Below the pieces are notes generated by a model that was not told the DNA's origin, made no database searches, and was given only the letters and a program-made list of their open reading frames with translations. Shown here piece by piece: positions 1 to 8,983 of a stretch of 64,000 nt of DNA (position 1 is its first letter; each line of letters starts with the position of its first letter). The stretch is from FEN-1297 sp963834015 (GTDB lineage Bacteria; Bacteroidota; Ignavibacteria; Ignavibacteriales; Ignavibacteriaceae), in the NCBI GenBank assembly GCA_963834015.1, contig CAWIAG010000002.1, positions 1,426,001-1,490,000 on the forward strand. The letters are read 5' to 3'. The position numbers and the translations under genes were made by a program.

Positions 1-954
1 TCAATTTCACTTGAAAGCGCAGAAGCGCTGCTTAAAAAGATACAAACATTTGATCCGGTTGGAATAGCTTCAAGAACACTACAAGAATGCCTTCTTGTGC
101 AGTTAAGGAATATATCCTTCGATCCTTATTATTCTTTCCTGGCCGAAGAATTATTAGAAAAATTTTTCAATGATTTTACACAAAAAAGATATGATGCCAT
201 AAAACAAAAAATGAATCTTACCGACGATGGCTTAAAAACAACTATTGAGCTAATTCAAAATTTGAATCCAAAACCCGGCGAAGGTAATATCGAATCCGTT
301 GAAATGAATCAAATAACACCGGATTTCTTAATTGAAAAAGTAGACAATAATTTTGTAATTACTCTTAATGATAGAAGTGTTCCTTCGGTAACACTTAGCA
401 AAACTTACCTGGAATTGATTGACCAAAACAAAAAAAGTAAGAAATCCTCAGAAAGAGATAAAAACACTTATAAATTTCTCCGTGAAAAATTTGAATCCGC
501 AAAATGGTTTATTGCATGCATACAGCAAAGACGTGAAACTTTAATGAAAATAATGCAGGCAATAGTTGAAAAACAATATGAGTTTTTTGATAAAGGTCCG
601 AAATTATTAAGGCCGATGATTTACAAAGATATTGCAGATGAAATTCATATGGATATCTCCACAATAAGCCGGGTTGTGAATGGTAAGTACGTAGAAAGTC
701 CCATGGGCATTCATGAGTTGAAATATTTCTTTAGTGAAGGCTTAAGTACTGATTCAGGAGAAGAAGTTTCAAATAAACATATCAAAGAACGGCTGAAAGA
801 AATTATCGATTCCGAAACAAAGGATTCTCCGTATAGCGATGACAGGCTTGCCGAAATGCTTAATGACGAGGGAGTTCATATTGCAAGGCGGACTGTGGCA
901 AAATACAGGGAACAGCTCAGGATTCCTATTGCAAGGCTGCGAAGGGAACTATGA
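1..954 (+). CDS. rpoN: RNA polymerase sigma-54 factor (RpoN), 5' end outside window
   Basis: Sigma-54 directs RNA polymerase to -24/-12 promoters that need AAA+ activators. The frame is open from base 1, so the gene starts before the window and 317 C-terminal residues are visible. The core-binding domain shows IQTFDPVGIASRTLQECL near the start. A helix-turn-helix follows (STISRVVNGKYVESPMG, about residues 217-233). The diagnostic RpoN box ARRTVAKYRE lies at bases 883-912 and recognises the -24 element. The stop overlaps the next start as ATGA, so the two genes are probably cotranscribed. Identification is firm. Confidence 0.96.
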   Translation, partial: SISLESAEALLKKIQTFDPVGIASRTLQECLLVQLRNISFDPYYSFLAEELLEKFFNDFTQKRYDAIKQKMNLTDDGLKTTIELIQNLNPKPGEGNIESVEMNQITPDFLIEKVDNNFVITLNDRSVPSVTLSKTYLELIDQNKKSKKSSERDKNTYKFLREKFESAKWFIACIQQRRETLMKIMQAIVEKQYEFFDKGPKLLRPMIYKDIADEIHMDISTISRVVNGKYVESPMGIHELKYFFSEGLSTDSGEEVSNKHIKERLKEIIDSETKDSPYSDDRLAEMLNDEGVHIARRTVAKYREQLRIPIARLRREL

Positions 955-1589
955 TCGGTTATGCAATAGATGTATTTTTTATAATTATTCTATTTGCTTT
1001 TTTCGGGTTTATTCATTCCTTCTTCGCTTCAAAAAAAGTAAAACAAATATTCATAGAGCAATACGAAAGTTTAATTGCTTTTTACCGCTTTATTTATGTT
1101 TTCGGTTCTTCGTTCCTTTTTTATATTATATATCAATCTTTTCCTAAACCAAGATTAATTATTTTTGATCTGAAACAGCCTTTTGATTTAATTATACTCA
1201 TTCCACAATTTTTAAGCCTGGCAGGAATAATCTGGACATTGAGATACTTCAGCATTCAGGAATTTTTAGGTATTGCTCAAATATTCCGCTGGATTAATAA
1301 AGAGTATAATATTTCAGAATTCGATGAGAAATTAACTCTTAAAATTAATGGCCCTTATAAATTCTGCAGACATCCTTTATATTTATTTTCTATTTTATTC
1401 CTATGTTGTAGACCGGAGATGGATTTGTTTTATCTGACTGTTCTGGTTTGTGTTATTATCTACTTTTACATTGGTTCATATTTTGAAGAAAAAAAACTTG
1501 TAGAATATTTTGGGAACGAATATATCCGGTATCAAAAATCAGTTCCCAGGATGCTCCCAGTAAAATTTAAGCCCTATATTTCTAATTAA
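951..1589 (+). CDS. Isoprenylcysteine methyltransferase-like integral membrane protein
   Basis: A 212-residue polytopic membrane protein of the ICMT/NnrU/phospholipid methyltransferase superfamily. Several hydrophobic segments span most of its length. The C-terminal part has GPYKFCRHPLYLF, which matches the cofactor-proximal RHPxY motif of these membrane methyltransferases, then a late FEEKKLVEYFGNEYIRYQKSVP stretch typical of the family's end. The start overlaps the rpoN stop by 4 bp, so translation is probably coupled. The substrate cannot be told from sequence; bacterial members act on lipids, sterol-like compounds or unknown substrates. Confidence 0.75.
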   Translation: MIGYAIDVFFIIILFAFFGFIHSFFASKKVKQIFIEQYESLIAFYRFIYVFGSSFLFYIIYQSFPKPRLIIFDLKQPFDLIILIPQFLSLAGIIWTLRYFSIQEFLGIAQIFRWINKEYNISEFDEKLTLKINGPYKFCRHPLYLFSILFLCCRPEMDLFYLTVLVCVIIYFYIGSYFEEKKLVEYFGNEYIRYQKSVPRMLPVKFKPYISN

Positions 1590-1830
1590 TTATAATTAGG
1601 GATTATAATGCCATTATTCGTTTTAAACCGGTTATAATTATGTACAAAATTAAAAATATTGTACTTTAAACATTCAAAAAAAACGATTTTATCTAATAAT
1701 TGAGGGAAAATAAATTAATGGTAGTTTTGCCGGGAAAATATTTAGTTTTTTATAAAAACTAATGGAAAAATTACGATTATAAAAGTTAATTAATCATTTT
1801 AATAGATTTTTGTATGATTGGAGCCGTAAA

Positions 1831-2367
1831 ATGGATACTACAATGCACGCTACGACTATTCTGGGATTAGTACACAACGGAGAATCAGCTATCGGTGGTG
1901 ATGGCCAGGTTACTCTGGGAAACACTGTGATGAAACATAATGCTGTAAAAATAAGAAAACTTGGCAGTGGGAAAGTACTTTGCGGTTTTGCGGGCGCTTC
2001 TGCCGATGCTTTTACTTTAATGGAAAGATTTGAGGATAAACTTGAGCAGTACCATGATAATGTTGACCGTGCCGCTGTGGAACTTGCAAAAGACTGGCGA
2101 ACCGATAAATATCTAAGAAAATTAGAAGCGATGCTTGCTGTAATTACAAGTGGAAAAGCATTAATTATTTCCGGCAATGGCGATGTTATTGAACCGGATG
2201 ACCAGATTGTCGCCATAGGTTCCGGCGGTATGTATGCATTGGCCGCTGCTAAAATGTTAAAAAAATACAGCACTCTCTCTGCAAAAGATATAGTCGAGGA
2301 AGCTTTGAAAACTGCTTCCGAAATCTGTATTTATACCAATGATAAAATTAATGTTGAAGTACTCTAA
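1831..2367 (+). CDS. hslV: ATP-dependent protease subunit HslV (ClpQ)
   Basis: Proteolytic subunit of the HslVU (ClpYQ) protease, a cytosolic N-terminal-threonine hydrolase forming a double hexamer. The protein has GDGQVTLGNTVMKHNAVKIR, CGFAGASADAFTLMERFE, ELAKDWRTDKYLRKLEAM and IAIGSGG-type motifs. The catalytic threonine is in MHATTILG, so a short propeptide is removed, as in HslV forms that begin before HATT. The open frame extends back to a TTG at 1810, but the ATG at 1831 has GGAG at 1820-1823 with 7 nt spacing and is preferred (178 aa). hslU follows after 19 bp. Confidence 0.95.
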   Translation: MDTTMHATTILGLVHNGESAIGGDGQVTLGNTVMKHNAVKIRKLGSGKVLCGFAGASADAFTLMERFEDKLEQYHDNVDRAAVELAKDWRTDKYLRKLEAMLAVITSGKALIISGNGDVIEPDDQIVAIGSGGMYALAAAKMLKKYSTLSAKDIVEEALKTASEICIYTNDKINVEVL

Positions 2368-2386
2368 TATAGCTAAAGAAATAAAT

Positions 2387-3760
2387 ATGAAAAATAAACC
2401 AACAAAAGCACTGACCCCTTCACAAATAGTTAATGAACTTGATAAGTATATAATCGGGCAAACGGAAGCGAAAAGAGCTGTCGCAATAGCATTGAGAAAC
2501 AGGTGGCGCCGGCAGCAAATCCCGGATAAGTTAAGGGAAGAAATTCTACCGAATAATATTATTTTAATAGGGCCTACAGGTGTCGGAAAAACAGAAATTG
2601 CACGCCGGCTTGCTAAACTTGCCGAAGCCCCATTTGTAAAAGTAGAGGCGTCCAAATTTACTGAAGTCGGATATGTAGGACGCGATGTTGAATCGATGAT
2701 ACGAGATTTGGCAGACTATGCGGTTAATATGGTTAAGTCTGAAAAAACAGCAGAAGTTCAATCAAAAGCAGAGGAGTTGGCTGATGAAAAAATTCTGGAC
2801 TTTTTAATCCCCCCTGTTAAGAAAACTCATACAGTTGAAAATGGCGAAGCGGATGCAACCAATGACGCTTTACAAAATCAAAAAACGCGCGAGTGGATGA
2901 AACAAAAATTAAAAAATGGCGAGCTTGATAATAAAATGATTGAGTTCGACGCTAATTCACAAAACGCTATTGGTATGCAGGTGCTTGGCCCGTTCGGCCT
3001 CGATGATCTTGGAATAAATTTCCAGGAAATTATGGGCAATATTATGCCGAAAAAGAAAAAGAAAAGAAAAACTCCGATTTCGGAAGCAAAAGCTATTATA
3101 ACACAGGAAGAAGCACAAAAGCTTATAGATATGGATGCCGTTCAAAAGGAGGCAATAGATAGAGTTCAGGAATCTGGGATTATATTTATAGATGAAATAG
3201 ATAAAGTTGCCGGCGGCGGAAAGGGCTCAGGCCCGGATGTTTCCCGTGAAGGTGTACAAAGGGATCTTTTACCTATCGTTGAGGGTTCCAACGTAAACAC
3301 TAAATACGGCGTGGTAAAAACAGATCATATTTTGTTTATAGCTTCAGGAGCCTTCCATGTATCTAAGCCGTCCGACTTAATCCCTGAATTACAAGGGCGC
3401 TTCCCCATAAGGGTAGAGCTAAAAAGCCTTTCACAGGAAGATTTTATTAAAATATTAACTATGCCTGAAAATGCACTGCTAAAACAATACAATGCTTTGC
3501 TGGAAAGTGAAGGAGTAAAATTGGAATTTACTCAGGATGCAATAAAGGAAATTGCGCGTATTGCTTCAGAAGTAAATGATCAGGTAGAAAATATAGGAGC
3601 CAGAAGGCTACATACAATTCTAACTACCCTGCTGGACGAAATTCTATTTGATGTTCCGGATAAGATTCCTGCTGAGAAAGTAAAAATTTCAGCCAAGACT
3701 GTGAAGTTGAAATTAGATACCATCGTGAAGAATAGAGATCTTAGCAAATTCATTCTGTAA
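2387..3760 (+). CDS. hslU: ATP-dependent protease ATPase subunit HslU (ClpY)
   Basis: AAA+ unfoldase that feeds substrates to HslV. It has Walker A GPTGVGKT at about residues 62-69, the sensor region after FIDEIDKVAGGGKG (Walker B), an intermediate I-domain around residues 110-230 containing a lysine-rich patch KKKKKRK, and a C-terminal NRDLSKFIL tail that in this family inserts into HslV. The frame opens at 2339 inside hslV, but the ATG at 2387 (MKNKPTKALTPSQIVNELD) matches the family N-terminus, giving 457 residues, a normal length. It forms an operon with hslV. Confidence 0.96.
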   Translation: MKNKPTKALTPSQIVNELDKYIIGQTEAKRAVAIALRNRWRRQQIPDKLREEILPNNIILIGPTGVGKTEIARRLAKLAEAPFVKVEASKFTEVGYVGRDVESMIRDLADYAVNMVKSEKTAEVQSKAEELADEKILDFLIPPVKKTHTVENGEADATNDALQNQKTREWMKQKLKNGELDNKMIEFDANSQNAIGMQVLGPFGLDDLGINFQEIMGNIMPKKKKKRKTPISEAKAIITQEEAQKLIDMDAVQKEAIDRVQESGIIFIDEIDKVAGGGKGSGPDVSREGVQRDLLPIVEGSNVNTKYGVVKTDHILFIASGAFHVSKPSDLIPELQGRFPIRVELKSLSQEDFIKILTMPENALLKQYNALLESEGVKLEFTQDAIKEIARIASEVNDQVENIGARRLHTILTTLLDEILFDVPDKIPAEKVKISAKTVKLKLDTIVKNRDLSKFIL

Positions 3761-3807
3761 TTATCTAAAATTATTTTAGTCTACTGAATTAAATTCTTTT
3801 TTTATAA

Positions 3808-3823
3808 GAGGCTGTCTCAAAAG
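3808..3823 (+). repeat. Left terminal inverted repeat of the insertion sequence
   Basis: GAGGCTGTCTCAAAAG is the exact reverse complement of 5463-5478. Together with GGCAGCC at 3834-3841 it can fold into a hairpin followed by a T run, so the end can also act as a transcription terminator. Confidence 0.85.
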
Positions 3824-3865
3824 TAATATTTAGAGGCAGCCTTTTTTAATGGCCGAACCTGTCGA

Positions 3866-5398
3866 TCAGATTGCCATCGCAAACTTGGCTAGATTATGTG
3901 CTATTGCTATCAGGCCAAATTCTGTTTTTACTTTTTCTATTCCTCTTAAGCAAAACCTCTTAAATTTTTTGTTCTGTTTTATGTTTCCAAATATAGGTTC
4001 TACTTCTATTGATCGTTTCTTACGGTAATACATTCCTTTTTCCGATTCAAGTTGCTCCTTGGCTTTCCTTTTCAGATAATTGCCTACATGGCTTACTTTT
4101 ATTATCCGGTTTGTTTTCTGATTATGGCATACTCCTCTTACCGGGCAGCCATTGCAGTTGATTGCCTGATATATTCTTATTTGCCTTAAATAATTGTTAT
4201 CGTTCCGGCTTGTTGTTTGTCCCTTGTATTCCATAGGTTGCCCCATCGGACAATAATAACAGTCCTGTTGTTCATTGTAATAGAGCTTCTCGGCGGCAAA
4301 TGGATTCTTGTCTGTTTTTGTTTTCTTCTGATCTTTATCAAAGTAATTATACTTTACATATGCCTCTATCTTGTTGTCTGAAAGATATTGATAGTTCTGT
4401 TCGCTCCCATAGCCGGCATCTGCTACTACTACTTCCGGAACTTGCCCGTATTTGTCCTTATAAGATTCAATATGACCGGGTAATGTTGTTGTATCTGTTG
4501 GCTTTTGGTGTATACTGTAATTTACTATATATTGGTTGTTACTTGATATCTGTACGTTATATCCGGCCTTTAGCTGACCATTCTTCATATGGTCTTCTTT
4601 CATTCTCATAAACGTTGCTTCTTCATCTGTTTTAGAGTAACTGTTACGATCTCCCAGCTTTTGTTCCTGCTCTTTATACTTTCCCAGGTTCTTTGCCCAA
4701 TTCTTTTTCCCGTAGTTTGTCTTTTGCTTTATTTTCTTATCTACCGGTTTATCCTTCAGTATCTCATCTATTTTTTTTATCGCCTCTTCTACTTTCTCAG
4801 GCTCTATTTGATCAAATTCCTCCGGCTCATCTTCCTTTTCTTCTGCTTCAGCTATCTTCTGAGTGTATTCCCACAAATCCTTGAGTTGCTCTCTTATTCT
4901 TTCCTTGTTTTTCTTTATCGATTTTCCCCATACAAAACTGTACCGGTTTGCATTGGCTTCTATCTTGGTCCCGTCTATATAGATTTCTTTTATGCTTAAC
5001 TGACCTGCTTCTATCAGCAGCATTACTATCTGGCTGAATATCTCTTCCAATACCTTTTTCAATCGATCTGACCTGAAGCGGTTTATTGTATGATGATCAG
5101 GCTTACTCATCCCGCTTATCCACATCATATGAATATTTTCTTTTGTCATCTCCTCTATTTTTCTGCTGCTGTATATGTTCTTTAAGTATGCATATACCTG
5201 AACCTTCAATAACATCTTCGGATTGTAGCTGCTTGTTCCTCCGCCCTTATATAACTTCAATAATGGCTTTATGTTTATCTTTTCTATTATTTGGTCGACT
5301 ATTCTTACCGGATGGTTCTCTGCTATCATTTCTTCTATTGACGGCGGTAGTAGATACAACTGGTTCTGTTGATACGGTTTAAAGATTGGTTCGGACAT
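3866..5398 (-). CDS. IS1182-family transposase (DDE)
   Basis: A 510-residue transposase of the DDE class. The N-terminal DUF772-type domain (about residues 20-120) precedes the first aspartate in IYIDGTKIEANA (about residue 143). The second aspartate is in VVVADAGYGSEQNYQYL (about 326) and the glutamate is in KRSIEVEPIFGNIKQNKKF near the C-terminus. A cysteine cluster (YYCPMGQPM and NCNGCPVRGVCHNQ) lies between the second and third catalytic residues, as is common in this family. An SD-like GAGAAG lies just upstream of the ATG. The frame is intact, so the element may be active. Confidence 0.9.
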   Translation of the reverse strand: MSEPIFKPYQQNQLYLLPPSIEEMIAENHPVRIVDQIIEKINIKPLLKLYKGGGTSSYNPKMLLKVQVYAYLKNIYSSRKIEEMTKENIHMMWISGMSKPDHHTINRFRSDRLKKVLEEIFSQIVMLLIEAGQLSIKEIYIDGTKIEANANRYSFVWGKSIKKNKERIREQLKDLWEYTQKIAEAEEKEDEPEEFDQIEPEKVEEAIKKIDEILKDKPVDKKIKQKTNYGKKNWAKNLGKYKEQEQKLGDRNSYSKTDEEATFMRMKEDHMKNGQLKAGYNVQISSNNQYIVNYSIHQKPTDTTTLPGHIESYKDKYGQVPEVVVADAGYGSEQNYQYLSDNKIEAYVKYNYFDKDQKKTKTDKNPFAAEKLYYNEQQDCYYCPMGQPMEYKGQTTSRNDNNYLRQIRIYQAINCNGCPVRGVCHNQKTNRIIKVSHVGNYLKRKAKEQLESEKGMYYRKKRSIEVEPIFGNIKQNKKFKRFCLRGIEKVKTEFGLIAIAHNLAKFAMAI

Positions 5399-5462
5399 AT
5401 CTTCTCTTGTTTTTTTCTACCCCAAAATTATTTAAATCCTCTTTTAAAACAAAAAAGGCTGC

Positions 5463-5478
5463 CTTTTGAGACAGCCTC
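5463..5478 (-). repeat. Right terminal inverted repeat of the insertion sequence
   Basis: CTTTTGAGACAGCCTC, reverse complement of 3808-3823. The end as a whole (GGCTGCCTTTTGAGACAGCC, followed by TCTTTATTTTTT) forms a compact hairpin with a T-rich tail and could terminate transcription leaving the element rightward. Confidence 0.85.
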
Positions 5479-5508
5479 TTTATTTTTTAATCCATTTAGA
5501 CTACCAAT

Positions 5509-6714
5509 TTAAAATTTTAGACTCCCCAAATGAAGATGAAACGGGTAAAATAATCTGAATCTTGTTATGCCGTTTGAAAATTCAAATGAAGGTGCGGGAA
5601 ACTTAATTAAATCCAGGCTTTGCCTAAACCAATTCCAGAACGGTCCTCCGTCAGGCAGCAATTTAATTAAATCATAATCCAAACATACAATATAACGCCT
5701 TTGGGAAAGCTGATCGGGCGGCTCGTTTGGATCTGAAACGGCATCCACTGCATTTGCACCATACCCTACTGCAATATTCAGCCAGGGCAACCAATATTGT
5801 TTTAACTGTTCAGGAAGGATATTGTATACATTTAAAGACCAGTAGAATGACGAACTATTATAGTCATCAAATAATGTAGCCGGACGTACAATTTGAGGCT
5901 CGCTATACCATGTAGTAGGAATAAACTGCCATTTGGGAGTAATATTCTGCAAAGCTTCAACATGATGCTGAGCTAAAAAAAATAACGGGCCTAGCGCATC
6001 AAAGTACCAATCGGAGGGGCTGAATCCCCACTCTTTCGCAAAACCATCATTAACCTCAACATAAGTCTGGTAAGCGCATCCGAAAATAGCGCCCCAAAGT
6101 GTAGCATCGTTCCAGTTAAATCCGGAAGCCATTAGTCCCTCACTCATTATATAAGATGCCATATATCCGCCATAAGAATGGCCGGATTTATCGGCCTGCA
6201 ATGCAGAGACCCAGTCTTCTTCAAAATGAAATCCTCTTCTTTGATCCTTCCACCATGCATTGTGCTGATAAATGTGAAGCCCTACCATTGTTCCAATATA
6301 AAGTCCGCTAAGAATTGAAAGGTTTGTCGGTTGTATTTGAGTTACTGATCTTGGTAGTGAACCATCTATTGTGTAGCGTCGCTCCCCTGCATAAGTAAAT
6401 TGAGATAACGGTACAAAATTGTTTAGTGTATCTATCATATAAGATTCCGGAGCATCAAATACAGATATTGGAAGAGAACCCTCTGAAGAGTAATTCTCCC
6501 GTCCTGTACCAGCATATTCGGACAATGATAAAAAATTATTAACAGCAACAATCTGATTTGTTCCCGCTGTGATTGAATCCCGGGGAGTATTCTGAGCAAA
6601 AGTAAAAGATGACACATTAAAGGCAAAATAAACAAATAAAAAACCACTTGTGAACTGAACCCATTCAGGATAATCATACCGGGCTATTTTTATAAAGTAA
6701 GTAAGTTTTTTCAT
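5509..6714 (-). CDS. DUF2279 (YfiM-like) envelope protein with N-terminal repeats
   Basis: A 401-residue protein with a hydrophobic segment ending in FTFAQ (about residues 24-41) that probably acts as a signal sequence, preceded by a polar N-terminal extension. Two copies of a roughly 45-residue repeat follow: NNFLSLSEYAGTGRENYSSEGSLPISV and then NNFVPLSQFTYAGERRYTIDGSLPRSV. The central part has ADKSGHSYGGYMASYIMSEG and EVNDGFAKEWGFSPSDWYFDALG, matching the DK...H and ExxDGfs...fs..D..fn..G pattern of DUF2279. Function is unknown; cell-envelope location is inferred. It is followed on the same strand's upstream side by two other exported proteins, suggesting an envelope gene group. Confidence 0.7.
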   Translation of the reverse strand: MKKLTYFIKIARYDYPEWVQFTSGFLFVYFAFNVSSFTFAQNTPRDSITAGTNQIVAVNNFLSLSEYAGTGRENYSSEGSLPISVFDAPESYMIDTLNNFVPLSQFTYAGERRYTIDGSLPRSVTQIQPTNLSILSGLYIGTMVGLHIYQHNAWWKDQRRGFHFEEDWVSALQADKSGHSYGGYMASYIMSEGLMASGFNWNDATLWGAIFGCAYQTYVEVNDGFAKEWGFSPSDWYFDALGPLFFLAQHHVEALQNITPKWQFIPTTWYSEPQIVRPATLFDDYNSSSFYWSLNVYNILPEQLKQYWLPWLNIAVGYGANAVDAVSDPNEPPDQLSQRRYIVCLDYDLIKLLPDGGPFWNWFRQSLDLIKFPAPSFEFSNGITRFRLFYPFHLHLGSLKF

Positions 6715-6746
6715 AATATTCTCAATTAATAATTTTATTAAAATAT

Positions 6747-7358
6747 TTATAATTCGCCGAATTTAAAAGTAAATAATACCGAATAGCCCTGTATATCATG
6801 TAAACTTATCCCTCCCGTATCATCGAAACTGTCGGTTCCGGGGGGTATGCAAATCCTGTAACTTACACCGGTATCAAAATGAAACCATTTTACAATATTA
6901 AATTCAACATTTAATTGCGGTTCAAATAACAAAAGATTCTGGCTGAAATAACTTGAATGGGGTACTCCCTTATTTGATACTCCATATGTAGTACCGGCCC
7001 CTGCAATGAACATATCGGCAGAAGCATGAATATAATTCCCCGGGAAAAATATATATTCCAGCTCAATACCGCCGCAGTTAAAATTAAGCAATACATCCTG
7101 TCCACTTACCGGGTCAACAATATTTGTTTTAACCCTGCTTTCCATCGCATATATGCCGCCGCCCAGCACGATACTACTGTCTATAACCCAGCCGAATCTT
7201 CCGCCGGCTAAGATTGCATTTTGCCCTGCCATTGAACTGAATTTTACAACAGGGGCGCCAAATACTCCTCCGTCCAACTGCTGGGGGAATATTGGCTTTG
7301 TATACAATACAGTGCAGAAAAAAAAGAAAAATAAAAATGTTTTCAGGTTTAGATTCAT
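6747..7358 (-). CDS. Exported beta-barrel-like hypothetical protein
   Basis: A 203-residue protein with a strongly hydrophobic signal peptide (residues 4-25, ending near IFPQQ). The rest is glycine- and aromatic-rich with alternating polar and hydrophobic segments, for example GGIELEYIFFPGNYIHASADMFIAGAG, and ends in the short strand SVLFTFKFGEL. This looks like a small outer membrane beta-barrel. No specific family was recognised. It lies 32 bp upstream of the DUF2279-like gene on the same strand, so the two are probably cotranscribed. Confidence 0.6.
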   Translation of the reverse strand: MNLNLKTFLFFFFFCTVLYTKPIFPQQLDGGVFGAPVVKFSSMAGQNAILAGGRFGWVIDSSIVLGGGIYAMESRVKTNIVDPVSGQDVLLNFNCGGIELEYIFFPGNYIHASADMFIAGAGTTYGVSNKGVPHSSYFSQNLLLFEPQLNVEFNIVKWFHFDTGVSYRICIPPGTDSFDDTGGISLHDIQGYSVLFTFKFGEL

Positions 7359-7561
7359 TATATCTCCCGGGGAATTTTAATATAATTATTACTTTATTAA
7401 AGCTTTGATAGAATAAATAACATTGCGTAATACTCACTATTATTATGTGTCAATTTTATAACATTAATATCGAATTAACATATTTCAATAAAAATCAAAG
7501 GGTAATCTTTAGCAAGCAATATTTAAATCAGTTTAATTAAAAATTATTTTAGATACAAATC

Positions 7562-8518
7562 TTATAAATTGTAACTTATTTTTAGCGTTGGGCTGATATT
7601 TATCCCGCCGGCAAAATTAATATTTTGAAGGCTTACATTCATAGCGAGTCGACTGTTATAATTATGTGTACTCCAAACCGCATCAATTATACTTAAAAAA
7701 TGATTAACATAAATTACTCCGACAAAAAAAGATGCAGTTTGATATAAACTGTTTGCAATACCTCTTTGATGAGCATACCATAACATTTGAGGCAACAAAT
7801 AGCTGTTGTAATCAGTATAAGTTGAAACGGGGAATGTATCCCAGCCTGAAACAAACTGTGGATATTTACCCGTTATTTCATAAAAATCCTGTGAACCAAA
7901 TACAGCCAATTCATGTGAATATCCGCTTCCGCTGCCATCTGTACCCAATTCGCTTTCTAACAGGTTTAAATTTCCCCAATTAACCCCGGTGGCAACACCA
8001 TTTTTCGTCGATATTACCTGGTTTGCGCCGCCTGCCAGAAACTGAGCGGTATTAACAGAGGGATTTATATTAGCGGCATTATTCAAAGTCCATTGTGCAT
8101 ATCGTACTACACTCCAATGCTGATTGTTATACCATTCAAAAAATGAAGTTTGGTAGTTGCCTTTATGGTTGTATATTTCGGCTGTAGTAATTGAAGCAGC
8201 TTCAATTGTTAAAAAAATTGCAGCTTTTAAGTATTGCCCAGAATAAAATTCTCCGGATCCGGGCAGAATCCCTGATAGTATTCCGGCAAGGAGAGGAGAC
8301 TTTCGTTGTTTTGCATTCGAATCATATTCATCAGGTTCATGTAAATTTGATAAAATTTGTTCGTTTACCTCCCTCAGAAGAGTTGGCGGTTCTATGCCGG
8401 CATCTATATATAAATTACCGCTTAATTTGTTTTGACTTTCCTTTTGGCCATATATTTCAGTGTATGAATAAATTAAAAGAATAAAAATTAAATAAAACAC
8501 AATCTTATTTAGACTCAT
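7562..8518 (-). CDS. DUF5683-like exported membrane protein
   Basis: A 318-residue protein with an N-terminal signal segment (residues 5-22, ending at YTEIYG). A conserved stretch near residues 73-105 (KSPLLAGILSGILPGSGEFY and then SGQYLKAAIFLTIE) resembles the LLPGSGQ.Y.G...KA motif of DUF5683, which is common in Bacteroidota envelope proteins of unknown role. A second hydrophobic segment lies near residue 250. The gap to the next gene downstream is about 200 bp without a visible terminator. Confidence 0.55.
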   Translation of the reverse strand: MSLNKIVFYLIFILLIYSYTEIYGQKESQNKLSGNLYIDAGIEPPTLLREVNEQILSNLHEPDEYDSNAKQRKSPLLAGILSGILPGSGEFYSGQYLKAAIFLTIEAASITTAEIYNHKGNYQTSFFEWYNNQHWSVVRYAQWTLNNAANINPSVNTAQFLAGGANQVISTKNGVATGVNWGNLNLLESELGTDGSGSGYSHELAVFGSQDFYEITGKYPQFVSGWDTFPVSTYTDYNSYLLPQMLWYAHQRGIANSLYQTASFFVGVIYVNHFLSIIDAVWSTHNYNSRLAMNVSLQNINFAGGINISPTLKISYNL

Positions 8519-8621
8519 TTTTTTACCTTAATAATTAATTTAAAAACTATATTAAGAGGACAAGATAACAGCCCAAATCAGGCTGTTAAATAAAGCATTA
8601 ATATTATTATACTTTAATTTT

Positions 8622-8921
8622 TTATATTTGTTCAACTTTCGTTTTAACAATCAATCCCTGATTAAGAACTTCTTTTAAATGCGGAAGTACCAATTCAACT
8701 TTATCTTCTTCATCGATGAACATTATCATGATCGGGTTTTCATCTACATTGCCCAGATTTTGAGGATGATGAAGATGATGTTTACGGCCGTAGCCAATTT
8801 TTGCTTCAAATACTGAGGCTCCCATAATTGAATGATGCATAAGATAACGCATTATATATTCATGCTTAGATTTATCATTGTACATGTCATTCTCATCTAA
8901 AAAAAATTTTATTTCAACCAT
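8622..8921 (-). CDS. DUF190 family PII-like protein of the metal efflux operon
   Basis: A 99-residue cytosolic protein with the DUF190 fold pattern: an initial beta strand (VEIKFFLDEND), a long helix ending in the GASVFEAKIGYG strand-turn, then a loop, a strand (NPIMIMFIDEED) and a C-terminal helix and strand ending GLIVKTKVEQI. DUF190 proteins are PII-like trimers. The loop between the two halves has four histidines (RKHHLHHPQN), suggesting metal binding. It lies 63 bp downstream of the CzcA-like pump on the same strand, so a sensory or accessory role in metal efflux is inferred. Confidence 0.8.
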   Translation of the reverse strand: MVEIKFFLDENDMYNDKSKHEYIMRYLMHHSIMGASVFEAKIGYGRKHHLHHPQNLGNVDENPIMIMFIDEEDKVELVLPHLKEVLNQGLIVKTKVEQI

Positions 8922-8983
8922 TCATTACCTCCTGATATGGGAATAATATTATTTAGCTGTTTGCAAATATACATTTCACTATG

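Larger units (their letters stand above)
3808..5478. mobile_element. IS1182-family-like insertion sequence
   Basis: A complete-looking element of about 1.67 kb with a single transposase gene on the minus strand. The ends are perfect 16-bp inverted repeats GAGGCTGTCTCAAAAG at 3808-3823 and its complement at 5463-5478, which may extend by AA/TT to 3806-5480. GGCAGCCTTTTTT follows inside both ends; at the right end it is adjacent to the repeat, at the left end an 11-bp spacer separates them. It sits between the convergent hslU and the 5509-6714 gene and breaks neither. A clear target duplication was not found; TAT on both sides of the extended ends is the only candidate. Confidence 0.85.

Noticed and set aside
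839..1147. 102-codon frame overlapping rpoN and the methyltransferase-like gene
   Set aside because: Overlaps two well-supported genes in another phase and has no motif.
4300..4999. Plus-strand frames of 103 and 136 codons within the insertion sequence
   Set aside because: They are antisense to an intact transposase whose DDE motifs are clear; the products are Leu/Phe/Ser-rich as expected from reading the complement of Lys/Glu codons.
3800..5490. Target-site duplication of the insertion sequence
   Set aside because: Only a 3-bp TAT flanks the extended ends, which is too short to distinguish from chance in this AT-rich sequence.
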